A stretch of 11,815 nt of DNA from the NCBI GenBank assembly GCA_002730485.1, contig PCAH01000195.1, forward strand, positions 1 through 11,815, written 5' to 3'. Below, piece by piece: positions 1-9,300 of this stretch. Source of the stretch: Dehalococcoidia bacterium (lineage in GTDB: Bacteria > Chloroflexota > Dehalococcoidia > UBA3495). Made by a program: the position numbers and the translations under genes. The number at the start of each line of letters is the position of its first letter. Position 1 is the stretch's first letter. The notes under the pieces were generated by a model. That model ran no database searches. It was not told the DNA's origin and worked only from the letters and a program-made list of their open reading frames with translations.

Positions 1-63
1 ACCCGGTGCGACATATGCCTGCAGGTTTGCCCGGTTGATGCCATTCACATTGTCGACAAGTGA
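1..63 (+). CDS. C-terminal end of a 4Fe-4S ferredoxin-type protein (5' truncated)
   Basis: Frame 1 gives 20 residues and a TGA stop at 61-63. They contain Cys3, Cys6 and Cys10 followed by Pro, spaced C-x2-C-x3-C-P. This is the end of a bacterial 4Fe-4S ferredoxin motif (CxxCxxCxxxCP) whose first Cys would lie just left of the window. The tail ValAspAlaIle after the CP is typical of ferredoxin folds. The protein would carry electrons through 4Fe-4S clusters, either as a small ferredoxin or as the last domain of a polyferredoxin; the visible part cannot distinguish these. Its stop overlaps the GTG start of the next gene by four bases (GTGA, 60-63), which suggests translational coupling and a shared redox complex with the flavoprotein downstream. 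Confidence 0.75.
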   Translation, partial: TRCDICLQVCPVDAIHIVDK

Positions 64-1652
64 AACTGACTATCGACAACTGTGAGTTAGAGCTCGACGA
101 GCCGGTCACAATTTACCACGCAGCCAAACAGGCAGGCGTTGATATACCAGTGATGTGCTACAAGGAGGGTCACGATTACTTCACCTCCTGCATGATTTGC
201 GAGGTGAAAGACAAGGCCACCGGTCGAGTCCACCCCGCCTGCAGCGCCCCGGTGGTCGACGGCATGGAGATCGATACCCGGTGCGAGGAGATTCGCGAAC
301 GCCGCAAAGCCACTCTCGAGTTGCTGCTGAGCGAACACATCGGCGACTGTGAGGCGCCCTGCCAGCGGCTCTGCGCCATCCACTCCGAGGTGCCACGCAT
401 GATTCGGGAGATCAAGGACGAGAAAATGGACGACGCCATCGCCACCATCCGGCGCGACATGGCGCTCCCGGCGATCCTCGAGCGCTTCTGCAACGCCCCG
501 TGCGAGAAGGGCTGCCGCCGTACCATTCACGATGAGGGTGTCTCCATCCGCCATCTTACCCGCTACGCCGCCGAGTGGGATCTCAAGCGGGAAGCCCCGT
601 ACATCCCACCCGCCAAGGAGAGCACCGGGAAGACGGTTGCCATCGTTGGCTCCGGCGTCACCGGTCTGGCCAGCGCCTATTACCTTTCGCTGGTAGGCCA
701 TTCACCGACCGTTTTTGAGCAGAGCGATCACCTAGGCGGCCGCCTGTTGACCGAACACGACGAGGAACAACTGCCTGCCTGGGTCCTTGAGGGGGAACTA
801 AAAGTTCTCCGCGGCATGGGCGTCGAGTTCAAGACTGGTGTTGTTCTTGGCCGGGATATTTCACTGGCGCAACTTGGCGAACAATTCGGGGCTGTTTGTC
901 TTGCTCTTGGCCAATCTGAACCCGCTTCGCTTGAGACGCTTGGCCTTGAGACCACCGACAAGGGGATCAAGCTCAATTCCAAGACTGGGCAGGCTCTAAT
1001 TGAGGGCGTCTTCGCCGCCGGCAGCGTCGTCAAGCCGCAACCGGCCATGCTCAAGCTCGTGCAGGGTGCCAAGGGCGTGGCCGAGTGCATCAGTCAATTT
1101 TTGAACGGGGAATCCATCACCGGCATCGTCGAGATGTACAACCACATGATGGGTCGGTTGCAGGAGGGTGAGATCGATATCTTCGTTAGCGGCGCGAGCC
1201 CCATTCCTCGGGTCGATCCCGACGGACTCGAGTTGAACGGATTCAGCCAAGCCGAGGCCGAGGAGGAAACCACTCGTTGCATGCACTGCGACTGCCGTGC
1301 CAAGGACCACTGCTCCCTGCGTATTTACAGCGACGAGTACGGCGCCAAACAGGCCGAGTTCAAGGGCGAAACCCGGGCCAAGCACGAGCACATCAACCAG
1401 AATGCTGGTGCTGTTTACGAGCCTGGCAAGTGCATCAAGTGCGGCCTCTGCGTGCGTGTTACCAAGGACGAGGGGGAGGAGTTTGGATTCACCTTTGTTG
1501 GGCGTGGTTTCGACGTCAAAGCCGGCATTTCACTCAACCAAACCCTCGATCGAGGCCTCGAGAAAGTGGCCGGGAAAGTCATCGAAGCCTGCCCCACCGG
1601 TGCCCTCGAGGAAAACGAGAAATACCAACCAGTGGCGCCCAAGGACGTGTGA
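60..1652 (+). CDS. NuoG/GltD-like iron-sulfur flavoprotein oxidoreductase subunit
   Basis: A 530-residue multi-cofactor redox protein. Residues 1-75 are a NuoG-type 2Fe-2S ferredoxin domain with Cys33, Cys44, Cys47 and Cys61 and the typical PACSAPV motif. Residues 90-175 match the N-terminal FeS domain of glutamate synthase small subunit (GltD) and related proteins: Cys97, 101 and 105, then Cys144, 148 and 152 in FCNAPCEKGCRR. Residues 191-350 are an FAD fold with GSGVTG at 197-202, acidic Glu220, LGG at 225-227 and the closing VFAAGS at 317-322. A GltD-like C-terminal cluster follows (Cys407, 410, 412, 418), then Cys458, 461, 464 and Cys511-Pro, which resemble a NuoG 4Fe-4S region. Start: the frame has a stop at 36-38 and GTG at 60 is the first start codon after it; the next Met (residue 32) would cut into the 2Fe-2S domain. 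It overlaps the preceding ferredoxin gene by 4 bases. Oddity: the second Rossmann fold that binds NAD(P)H in GltD is absent. The likely role is electron transfer between FeS partners and flavin in the cytoplasm; the exact substrate is unknown. Confidence 0.85.
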   Translation: MKLTIDNCELELDEPVTIYHAAKQAGVDIPVMCYKEGHDYFTSCMICEVKDKATGRVHPACSAPVVDGMEIDTRCEEIRERRKATLELLLSEHIGDCEAPCQRLCAIHSEVPRMIREIKDEKMDDAIATIRRDMALPAILERFCNAPCEKGCRRTIHDEGVSIRHLTRYAAEWDLKREAPYIPPAKESTGKTVAIVGSGVTGLASAYYLSLVGHSPTVFEQSDHLGGRLLTEHDEEQLPAWVLEGELKVLRGMGVEFKTGVVLGRDISLAQLGEQFGAVCLALGQSEPASLETLGLETTDKGIKLNSKTGQALIEGVFAAGSVVKPQPAMLKLVQGAKGVAECISQFLNGESITGIVEMYNHMMGRLQEGEIDIFVSGASPIPRVDPDGLELNGFSQAEAEEETTRCMHCDCRAKDHCSLRIYSDEYGAKQAEFKGETRAKHEHINQNAGAVYEPGKCIKCGLCVRVTKDEGEEFGFTFVGRGFDVKAGISLNQTLDRGLEKVAGKVIEACPTGALEENEKYQPVAPKDV

Positions 1653-1671
1653 TTGGGCCAGTGCGGCCTGT

Positions 1672-1706
1672 TTGGTCAAGCGGAGTGGTTGACAAACCGG
1701 GCCAAG
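1672..1706 (+). repeat. Diverged copy of the post-gene palindromic element
   Basis: TTGGTCAAGCGGAGTG at 1672-1687 matches TTGGCCAAGCGGCGTG at 3281-3296, and 16 of the first 20 bases agree between the two places. Both lie shortly after the stop codon of a plus-strand gene. Here the left arm at 1671-1677 can pair, with two G-U pairs, with GGCCAAG at 1700-1706, enclosing a second small hairpin (1670-1679 with 1689-1697, one bulged G). No T-run follows, so if it ever acted as a terminator it is weaker than the downstream copy. Confidence 0.4.
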
Positions 1707-1736
1707 ATGTTCACGTTCTCCCGCTGACCCGATGAG

Positions 1737-1753
1737 TGGGGGGTGCCCCCCCA
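1737..1753. other. G6/C7 hairpin in the intergenic leader
   Basis: TGGGGGG at 1737-1743 pairs with CCCCCCA at 1747-1753 around a three-base loop. The stem is seven pairs, six of them G-C. It sits 44 bases ahead of the Tat oxidoreductase start and is not followed by a T-run, so it is not a classical terminator. It could shape the mRNA leader or block read-through; its function is unknown. Confidence 0.4.
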
Positions 1754-1761
1754 GCAGTGGC

Positions 1762-1771
1762 CTTGGCCAAG
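1762..1771. repeat. CTTGGCCAAG palindrome, intergenic copy
   Basis: This is a perfect ten-base palindrome 25 bases before the ATG of the Tat oxidoreductase gene. Two identical copies lie after that gene at 3280-3289 and 3301-3310. It could be a protein-binding site or a remnant of the terminator-like element; nothing in the sequence decides this. Confidence 0.4.
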
Positions 1772-1796
1772 TGTAATAAAAACAAAAAACAAACTT

Positions 1797-3257
1797 ATGA
1801 CTAAAACGACGACGACAAGACGCAGTTTTCTCAAATCTTCACTGGCCACCGGCACCGCTGCATTGATATGCGGCACGAAGGGGCAGGTCAGCGTGCACGG
1901 CGCGAATGACCGACTACGCATCGCGGTGGCTGGCCTGAACGGGCGCGGAGGCAGCCACATTGGCGGCTGGCTGGGCCAGAAAAACGTGGAAATCGCCTAC
2001 CTGATCGATCCGGACACAAAGGCGGTCGACCGCAAGATGTCTGAGGTCAAAAAGAAGACCAAGGGCAAGTTCAACACCAAGGGAATTTCGGATATTCGAG
2101 AGGCTTTGGCTGACAAGTCAGTGGACGCGATCTCGATCGCTGCGCCGAATCATTGGCACTCGCTGATGACAATCTGGGGTGCCCAGGCCGGCAAGCACGT
2201 ATACGTCGAGAAACCGATGAGCCACGACGTGCACGAGGGCCGTGTGGCGGTCGAGGCGCAGAAGAAGTACGGCGTTGTGATCCAGCACGGCACGCAGACG
2301 CGCAGCAGCGCGAATGTCGCCGGCCTACACGAGATGATTAACGCCGGCAAATTCGGCAAGCTGAAGGTTTCGTACGGCTACTGCTGCAAGCCGCGGACTG
2401 GCATCGGATTCAAGAGTCCATCCGCGCCGCCGCCCAACTTGGATTGGAACCTGTGGCGCGGCCCGGCTGTGATCGACACATACCATGACAACTATGTGCA
2501 CTACAATTGGCATTGGTTCTGGGAGACCGGCAACGGCGACCTGAACAACCAAGGCACACATCAACTCGACGTGGCGCGCTGGGCGATGGATCCATCACTG
2601 ACGAACCCGGTCCGTGCGATGGCGATTGGCGGCCGTTTCCAGTGGGGCGACCAGGGCGAGACGCCAAACACTATGTTTGGCATCGCCGAGTACCCGAACG
2701 GCCAGACACTGTTCTTCAACGTGCGCAATGTAAACTACGACGGGTATCAACGCCAGGTGGAGAATGAGTACTACTTTGAGGATGGTGGCCGGATTGTCCG
2801 CGGTCAGTATTACGCAAAGGGCAGTGACAAGGGCGAGAAGCTTTCGATACCCAACGGCAAGGTGACCCCGGGCGGCAACTGGGGCAGCTTCATCGCCGCC
2901 TGCAGGGCGGGCGACCCGAGCATGGCCAACGGCAACGTGCACGACGCTCACTATGGCTGTGTGGCCGGGCATCTCATGAACAACTCGTACCGTCTTGGCA
3001 AGAGAGTGCCGTTCAACGCCAAGTCCGGCCAGTTCGGCGATAACAAGGACGCGTACGAGCATTTCATGACGCTGCACAGTGTCATGAGCGACGGCGTGAA
3101 AGTGCCGGAGAACGGTGCCGATTACGTGATCGGACCGTGGCTGTCGTTCGATGCGGACAAGGAAATCCACACCGGAGTGCATGCCGCCGAGGCCAACGCA
3201 CTGCTCAAGGATTTCAATCGGCCCGGATTTCAGGTGCCAAGCGTCCGCAACGTCTGA
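1797..3257 (+). CDS. Tat-exported Gfo/Idh/MocA family oxidoreductase
   Basis: A 486-residue NAD(P)-dependent oxidoreductase of the glucose-fructose oxidoreductase / inositol dehydrogenase / MocA family. It has a twin-arginine signal at the N-terminus (Arg8-Arg9, RRSFLKS, then the hydrophobic stretch LATGTAALICG), so the folded protein should be exported with its cofactor. Residues 41-52 form the dinucleotide-binding loop (AGLNGRGG). EKP at 138-140 is the family's conserved catalytic-domain motif. WRGPA at 220-224 and GTHQLDVARW at 253-262, with His255 and Asp258, fit the C-terminal domain of the secreted PVC-type members. Length is normal for that subgroup. I chose the ATG at 1797 because it puts the Arg pair eight residues from the start; an in-frame GTG at 1743 would add 18 residues ahead of the signal. 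No clear ribosome-binding site is visible. The substrate, probably a sugar or cyclitol from polysaccharide breakdown, cannot be read from the sequence. A terminator follows directly. Confidence 0.92.
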   Translation: MTKTTTTRRSFLKSSLATGTAALICGTKGQVSVHGANDRLRIAVAGLNGRGGSHIGGWLGQKNVEIAYLIDPDTKAVDRKMSEVKKKTKGKFNTKGISDIREALADKSVDAISIAAPNHWHSLMTIWGAQAGKHVYVEKPMSHDVHEGRVAVEAQKKYGVVIQHGTQTRSSANVAGLHEMINAGKFGKLKVSYGYCCKPRTGIGFKSPSAPPPNLDWNLWRGPAVIDTYHDNYVHYNWHWFWETGNGDLNNQGTHQLDVARWAMDPSLTNPVRAMAIGGRFQWGDQGETPNTMFGIAEYPNGQTLFFNVRNVNYDGYQRQVENEYYFEDGGRIVRGQYYAKGSDKGEKLSIPNGKVTPGGNWGSFIAACRAGDPSMANGNVHDAHYGCVAGHLMNNSYRLGKRVPFNAKSGQFGDNKDAYEHFMTLHSVMSDGVKVPENGADYVIGPWLSFDADKEIHTGVHAAEANALLKDFNRPGFQVPSVRNV

Positions 3258-3279
3258 GTACGCGGCATCATTTTTTCAG

Positions 3280-3318
3280 CTTGGCCAAGCGGCGTGACTG
3301 CTTGGCCAAGTTTCTTTT
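3280..3318 (+). terminator. Rho-independent-type terminator from paired CTTGGCCAAG palindromes
   Basis: Two perfect copies of CTTGGCCAAG, at 3280-3289 and 3301-3310, can pair as a 10-bp stem around an 11-base loop. The stem extends by a G-T and an A-T pair, and TTTCTTTT follows at 3311-3318. This is a good terminator for the plus-strand oxidoreductase gene, which stops 22 bases earlier. The T-run overlaps the stop codon of the convergent giant gene (3317-3319). The same stem lies just past that stop on the minus strand, but there it has no T-run, so it is less likely to end that transcript. Each arm is itself a palindrome, 21 bases apart, so a DNA-binding role is also possible. Confidence 0.65.
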
Positions 3319-6300
3319 AATCGACAGAGATCAATCGGAAGAAACCCGGCTTGACGGAGGATTTCGTAGGAATCGTCGTGGATCCCGAACCGGTGATGGC
3401 CTTGTTGTAAGGTTGCCAGTTTGACAGGTCGGTTGACGACTGGATCATCCACTTGCCTGTGCCGGGGACGTTGTAATGGATGACGATAACCCCGGCTGAG
3501 TTGAGCTGGATTGCCATTGAGGAATGTGCTCGGATTGGCTGGATTCGGTTCGTGTGACGGGCGTTTTGGCCAAGCATGGGCCAAACGGAATCCGCAGGGC
3601 CGGAGCTGGAACTCTTGAACGAGTAGAGTTTACCGTCGTTGGAGCCGATGTGGACGATCCCACCGTCCCCAATGACGGGTGATGATTCAATTGCACCGTT
3701 GGACTTGAACTTCCAGCGCGTCGAGCCGTTCCTGCCGTCCAGCGCGTAAATTGTTTTGTCCCATGAACCGATGTAGATGGTTCCATCGCTTCCGACTGCT
3801 GGTGAGGAGCAGACTGGGTTCCCGGTCTTGAACTTCCAGACGAGCGCGCCGTTTGTTCCCTTCAAGGCATAGACATTGTGATCCCATGAGCCGATGTAGA
3901 CTGTCCCGTCAGGTCCGATGGCGGGTGAGGAGTCGATATCCCCTCCAGTCTCGAACGCCCATTTTTTTGCGCCGGTTTTTCCGTCGAGTGCGTAAAGGCT
4001 GTCATCCCATGAACCGATGTAAATGGTACCGTCGCTGCCAATGGCGGGTGAGGAATCGACGTCGCCCCCTGTTTCGTACTCCCACAGCTTGTCGCCTGTC
4101 TGGGCGTCCACCGCGTAAACCTTCCAGTCAGCCGAACCGAAGTAAACCACACCATCGCGGCTGATGGCGGGTGAGGAGTTGATTCTGCCAGCTGTCTTGA
4201 AGGCCCATTTTTTTGCGCCGGTTTTTCCGTCCAAGGCATAAAGGTGGGTGTCCCACGAACCGGCGTACACCGTTCCGTCATCGCCGATTGCGGGGGATGA
4301 CTTCACGCAGTCCCCGGTGATAAACTCCCATTTTTTGTACCCCTGTTTTCCGTCGAGTGCATAGATTTTTTTGTCCAACGAAGCGAAGTAAACCGTGCCA
4401 TCTGTACCGATTGATGGCGTGGATTCGATGCTGTCTTTAGCAGAAAAGCCCCATTTGACAACTTGGTTTGTCACGTCAATCGCCCGGATGACGCCGCCTT
4501 GGTCAGCCACATAAAGCGTGCCGTTCGCTCCGATCGCTGGGGAAGTCCGGATGCGAGCGCCTATGTTGAATTTGCCGAGTTTCCTTCCTGGCAGCATCGG
4601 GGACAGAGGATCGGTTTTGTAACTAAAAAGCTCATCCCAATCGCTCAGGCCGTCGTTGTCCGTGTCCCATTGTATCGGGTTCGTCTTGTGAATAACCAGT
4701 TCGTCGCCATCGGAGAGGTTATCCCCGTCGGTATCGGCCAAGGAGGGATTGGTTTTGCGTTTGTTGAGCTCATCAAAATCGCTGAGGCCATCTCGGTCGG
4801 TATCTGCGTGCCTTGGATCGGTGCCGTACACGTTGAGTTCGGCCGCATCTGTCAGACCGTCGGAGTCGGAGTCCTCGTTGCCGTCTGGTGTGCCGTTGCT
4901 ATTGGTGTCGATCGTCAGCGGATTGGTGTCCAGCACGTGTACCTCATCGCCATCCCTCAAGCCGTCTTGATCGGTGTCGGCTGTTTCGGGATTCGTTCCG
5001 TGAGTGTATAGCTCGGCGAAGTTGGTGAGTTCGTCTTGATCAAGATCCTCTTCACCGTCGAGGATGCCATCCTTGTCTGAGTCGGCGTTCCGCGGATCGG
5101 TGTGAATGCCGACTTCGTCGCCGTCAGTTATTTTGTCTCCATCTGTGTCGGCCGATGTTGGATTCGTTTTGTGAAGGTTTATTTCCTCGGTGTCGGTGAG
5201 CCCGTCCCCATCACTGTCGGGCAGGTGGGGATTCGTCTTGTGGGTGTTGATTTCATCGCCATCACTGGAACCGTCCCCGTCGGTGTCAAGGATAACAGGG
5301 TTGGTGCCGTACAAATCAAGTTCGTGAGTATTGGAGAGGCCGTCGGAATCTGAGTCTTCATCGCCATCCAAGATCCCATCCCCATCGGAGTCTGCGCTGC
5401 GCGGGTTGGTGTGTAGCGTGTTCACTTCCATCCCATCGTTGATTTGATCTCCGTCGGAGTCCGCGACCTGAGGGTTGGTGTTGTGGGTGTGGAGTTCCTC
5501 GGCATTGGTCAAGCCGTCGAGATCGGGATCTTCTTCAGCATCATTTTTGCCGTCTCCGTCGGAGTCGATTTGGAGCGGGTTTGTATTGAGAATGTTCGAT
5601 TCAGCCCAGTCTGTCAGGGTGTCCTTGTCCGTGTCTGCATCGCGGGGATCGGTTTTAAGTAAAAGTTCCTCGCTGTCGGTCAGGCCATCTCCATCTCCAT
5701 CTGCCGCCGTTGGATCTGTGTTGTGGATATTCAATTCACCCCAGTCGTTAAGGCTGTCTCCATCGGTATCTTGAAGTAACGGGTTTGTTTTCAGGGCGAT
5801 TTCATTTCCGTCAAGCAGAGAGTCACCGTCGGTATCAGCGTTGATGGGATCGGTTTTATGTGTGTTAATTTCATCAAGGTTTGTAAGCCCATCCGTGTCG
5901 GCGTCTTCGTCGCCATCAGAAAAGCCGTCCTCGTCGGTGTCAATTTTTAGCGGATCTGTTTTGAGGGTGAACAATTCGGTTCGATCGCTCAATTTGTCTC
6001 CATCCGTGTCTGAAGCCAAAGGGTTGGTGCCGTACTGGTATAGTTCATCGGAATCGGTCAATCCGTCGGCGTCGGTGTCTTCGCCTCCATCATGGACTCC
6101 ATCCTTGTCAATGTCGGCGATTGTTGGATCAGTTTCTAACTTTATTTCATCTCCGTCGTTAAGTTTATCACCATCGGTATCGGCATCCACCGGGTTTGTC
6201 TTGTAGATGGATAATTCATCAAGGTTGGTGAGTCCGTCTTTGTCAGCATCTTCGTTTCCGTCAGGAATCCCGTTGCTGTCGGTGTCGGCGAGAGATGGGT

Positions 6301-9300
6301 CTGTGTTCAGCCTGTTTACTTCAAGCCAGTCGGTTAGTTTGTCTTGGTCGGTATCGGCGGTTATTGGTGAAGTGCCATACTTGTTGATTTCCTCCAAGTT
6401 CGTCAGGCCGTCAAAGTCAGAGTCTTCATTTCCGTCTGTGATGCCATCGTCATCGGAGTCTCGTGACAACGGGTTTGTATTCAAAACATACACCTCAACA
6501 CCGTCACTGATGCCGTCATCGTCTGAATCGAGCAGTCGGGGATCGGTTTTAAGAAGTATTTCCTCATTGTCATCGAGGCCGTCCTGATCAATATCTGCTA
6601 TCATTGGCGGGGTGCCAAACGCATTGATTTCCTCTGCATTGCTCAATCCGTCGGAGTCCGCGTCCTCATCGCCATCACTTATTCCGTTGTCATCTGTGTC
6701 CTGTTTAAGTGGATCTGTTTCGGTGATATTTGTTTCCGCCCAATCATCCAGTTTGTCTCCATCCGTATCGGCCAGGAACGGATTTGTGTTTAGGGCCACC
6801 TCCTGACGATCAGTCAGCCTATCCTCGTCGATATCTGCCTCCAATGGATTGGTGCTGTGAACGTTGATTTCATTAGCATCGGACAATCCATCTTCGTCAG
6901 AGTCTTCATCCCCGTCACTGATGCCATCGTCATCGGAGTCTCGTGACAACGGGTCCGTATGCAAAATATGCACCTCATCTCCATCGATTAAGCCATCCTG
7001 ATCTGTATCTGGTGCTTTGGGATCAGTGTTGTTGAAATTCAGTTCCTCTGCATTGCTCAATCCGTCGAAGTCCGCGTCCTCATTGCCGTCAATAATTCCG
7101 TTTTCATCGGTGTCCATTTTGAGGGGGTTGGTGCCAAGGACGGTTATCTCGATTCCGTCAATGATGCCATCGCCGTCGGTGTCCGCCACCAAGGGATGAG
7201 TTTTGTGGATAGGTCCAACCCGATCACGGATGTACTTAAGTTCTTCCACATCGACTATGCCATCGTTGTCCGAGTCCTCAAGGGAATCTATGGTGCCATT
7301 ACCATCTGTATCGATTTTCAGTGGATCTGTTTTTAGAATTCTCAACTCATCCCAATCACTAAGCCAGTCCCCGTCGGTGTCCTCGCTCATTGGATTGGTT
7401 TTGTGGATGTACAGTTCTTCTGCATCCGAAAGACCATCCGAGTCAGAGTCCTCTTCGCCGTCAATTATTCCATCCCCGTCGCTGTCTGGGAGGTGAGGAT
7501 ATGTGCCAACAACGTTCACCTCGTCAGCATCCTCGATTCCATCCTCGTCGGAGTCTTTACTCAGCGGATTCGTGCCCAAAACATTCACCTCGACACCATC
7601 ATCAATTCCGTCCAAGTCTGTGTCGGTCATCGTCAGGGCAGTGCCGTGTTTGTTGAGTTCTTCTGCGTCCGTAAGCAAGTCCCCGTCGGAGTCCTCTTCG
7701 CCGTCGGCAATTCCGTTGCCGTTGGAGTCCTGCAACAGCGGATCTGTGCCAACAATGTTCACCTCGACTCCGTCACTGAGGCCATCCCTGTCAGTATCTA
7801 CTTCTAGTGGATCGGTTAGGTCGTTCACCTCAACTCCGTCATTAATACCATCTTGATCAGTATCTTCGGATAACGGATTAGTTTTGTGGAGCTTCACTTC
7901 GTCGCCATCATCGAGTCCGTCCATGTCAGTATCTTTTACCGTTGGATCGGTTTTGTGGATGTTCAACTCATCGCCGTCATTGAGACCGTCAAAATCAGAA
8001 TCAGGGTCATTGGGGTATATAAATTCCCACGAAAGGACAATTTCATACCACCCACTCAAATCAGCACCCTCAACTACGGCTTCAACATCCACTGTCATAA
8101 GCCCGGATGATCTTGGCTCAACACTAACAACTCGAAACTCCTTCCCACCATCTTTAGGTGAAACAACAGTTCCAGGCCTAAAAGGCATTAATTCCCACAC
8201 CACCTCGAGAGAACCATCGGCGTGATGCTCGACGACATCCTCACCAATTTCCTCAGCATTCAGTTGAAACCACCCTGTATCTTCTGCCCAATCATATGAG
8301 GTTATTTCTATAGTGTGAACATTTTCCACACTCCAGTCTAACTCAAAACCGTTACTTAGTCCGTCGTTGTCATCATCCTCATCAATATCAAATACCCCGT
8401 CACCGTCGGAGTCTGCTTTATTAGGATCACTATTGCCTAATCTAGTTTCCCACCAGTCGAGCAAGCCATCATTATCCGTATCCGGCGAAAGTGGATTCGT
8501 GTTGTGGGTTTTCAGTTCGTCACCATCGCTGAGATGATCACCGTCTGTATCAGGATCCGCTGGATCGGTTCGATGGGTGTCGAGTTCTTCGACATTCGAA
8601 AGGCTGTCACCGTCGGCGTCCTCATCACCGTCAATTGTCCCATCCCCATCGGTGTCAGGTTTCGTAGGGTCGGAGAGGGCCCATCCATAGCCGTCGATCT
8701 CGATGATCTCAGCGATGTTGAAGAAATCGACAACATGAACACTATGAACCTCATCGCCGTCAGTGAGTCCGTCGCCATCGGTGTCTTGAACCATTGGGTT
8801 CGTGCGCAAGCGCATCTCGCCTCCATCATTTAACCCGTCTTGATCCGTATCTTCTTTATCGTCAGTGATGCCATCGTCGTCGGTGTCGTTTTTTAGAGGA
8901 TCGGTTTTTAGGGTGTACAGCTCGTAGGCATCGGTAAGATCGTCTGAGTCGAAGTCCTCATCACCGTCAATAATCCCGTTACCATCCGAGTCGCGTTCCA
9001 TGGGGTTAGTCTTCAAGACATCAATCTCATCGCCGTCAATTAACCCATCACCGTCACTGTCTGCCACCTTGAGGAGTGTTTTGTGGATGTATAACTCATC
9101 CGCATCGCTTAACCCATCTGCGTCGAAGTCCTCGTCTCCATCAATAATATCATCCCCATCTGAATCTGGATCAGTTGGATTCGTGCCCAGCAATAGCACA
9201 ATCTCATCTCGGTCAAAAAGACCATCATCATCCGAGTCGGGTAGGGCAGGGTTTGTGGAATGGGTGTTTATTTCCTCGAAATCAGTTAGCTCGTCATTAT

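Larger units (their letters stand above)
1653..1796. other. Intergenic region with hairpins, no gene
   Basis: This 144-base gap lies between the flavoprotein stop and the Tat oxidoreductase start. It holds a diverged copy of the palindromic element found after the next gene (1672-1706), a strong G6/C7 hairpin (1737-1753), one perfect CTTGGCCAAG palindrome (1762-1771) and an A-rich leader just before the ATG at 1797. No convincing Shine-Dalgarno sequence precedes that ATG. A TTGACA at 1689-1694 has no good -10 partner. The gap size and hairpins suggest that the two flanking genes are separate transcription units, but no promoter can be placed with confidence. Confidence 0.6.

Noticed and set aside
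87..701. A 204-codon open frame on the minus strand inside the flavoprotein gene
   Set aside because: It is antisense to a gene with clear cofactor motifs, has no recognisable domain, and such frames are expected in G+C-rich coding DNA.
1689..1694. TTGACA as a -35 promoter box
   Set aside because: No -10-like sequence lies 16-18 bases downstream, and the hexamer is part of a small hairpin.
1743..1796. In-frame GTG extension of the Tat oxidoreductase by 18 residues
   Set aside because: It would put Pro/Gln/Trp-rich residues read from the G/C hairpin ahead of the twin-arginine signal. The ATG at 1797 gives a normal Tat signal length.
3565..3573. A further TTGGCCAAG-like site
   Set aside because: It lies inside the giant gene and simply encodes Leu-Gly-Gln in the propeller's conserved last strand. 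A similar one at about 907-915 encodes Leu-Gly-Gln in the flavoprotein.
4595..4597. The Met codon before the propeller as the start of a separate PQQ-propeller gene
   Set aside because: The frame is open without a stop from the repeat array into the propeller, and no ribosome-binding site or gap is present.
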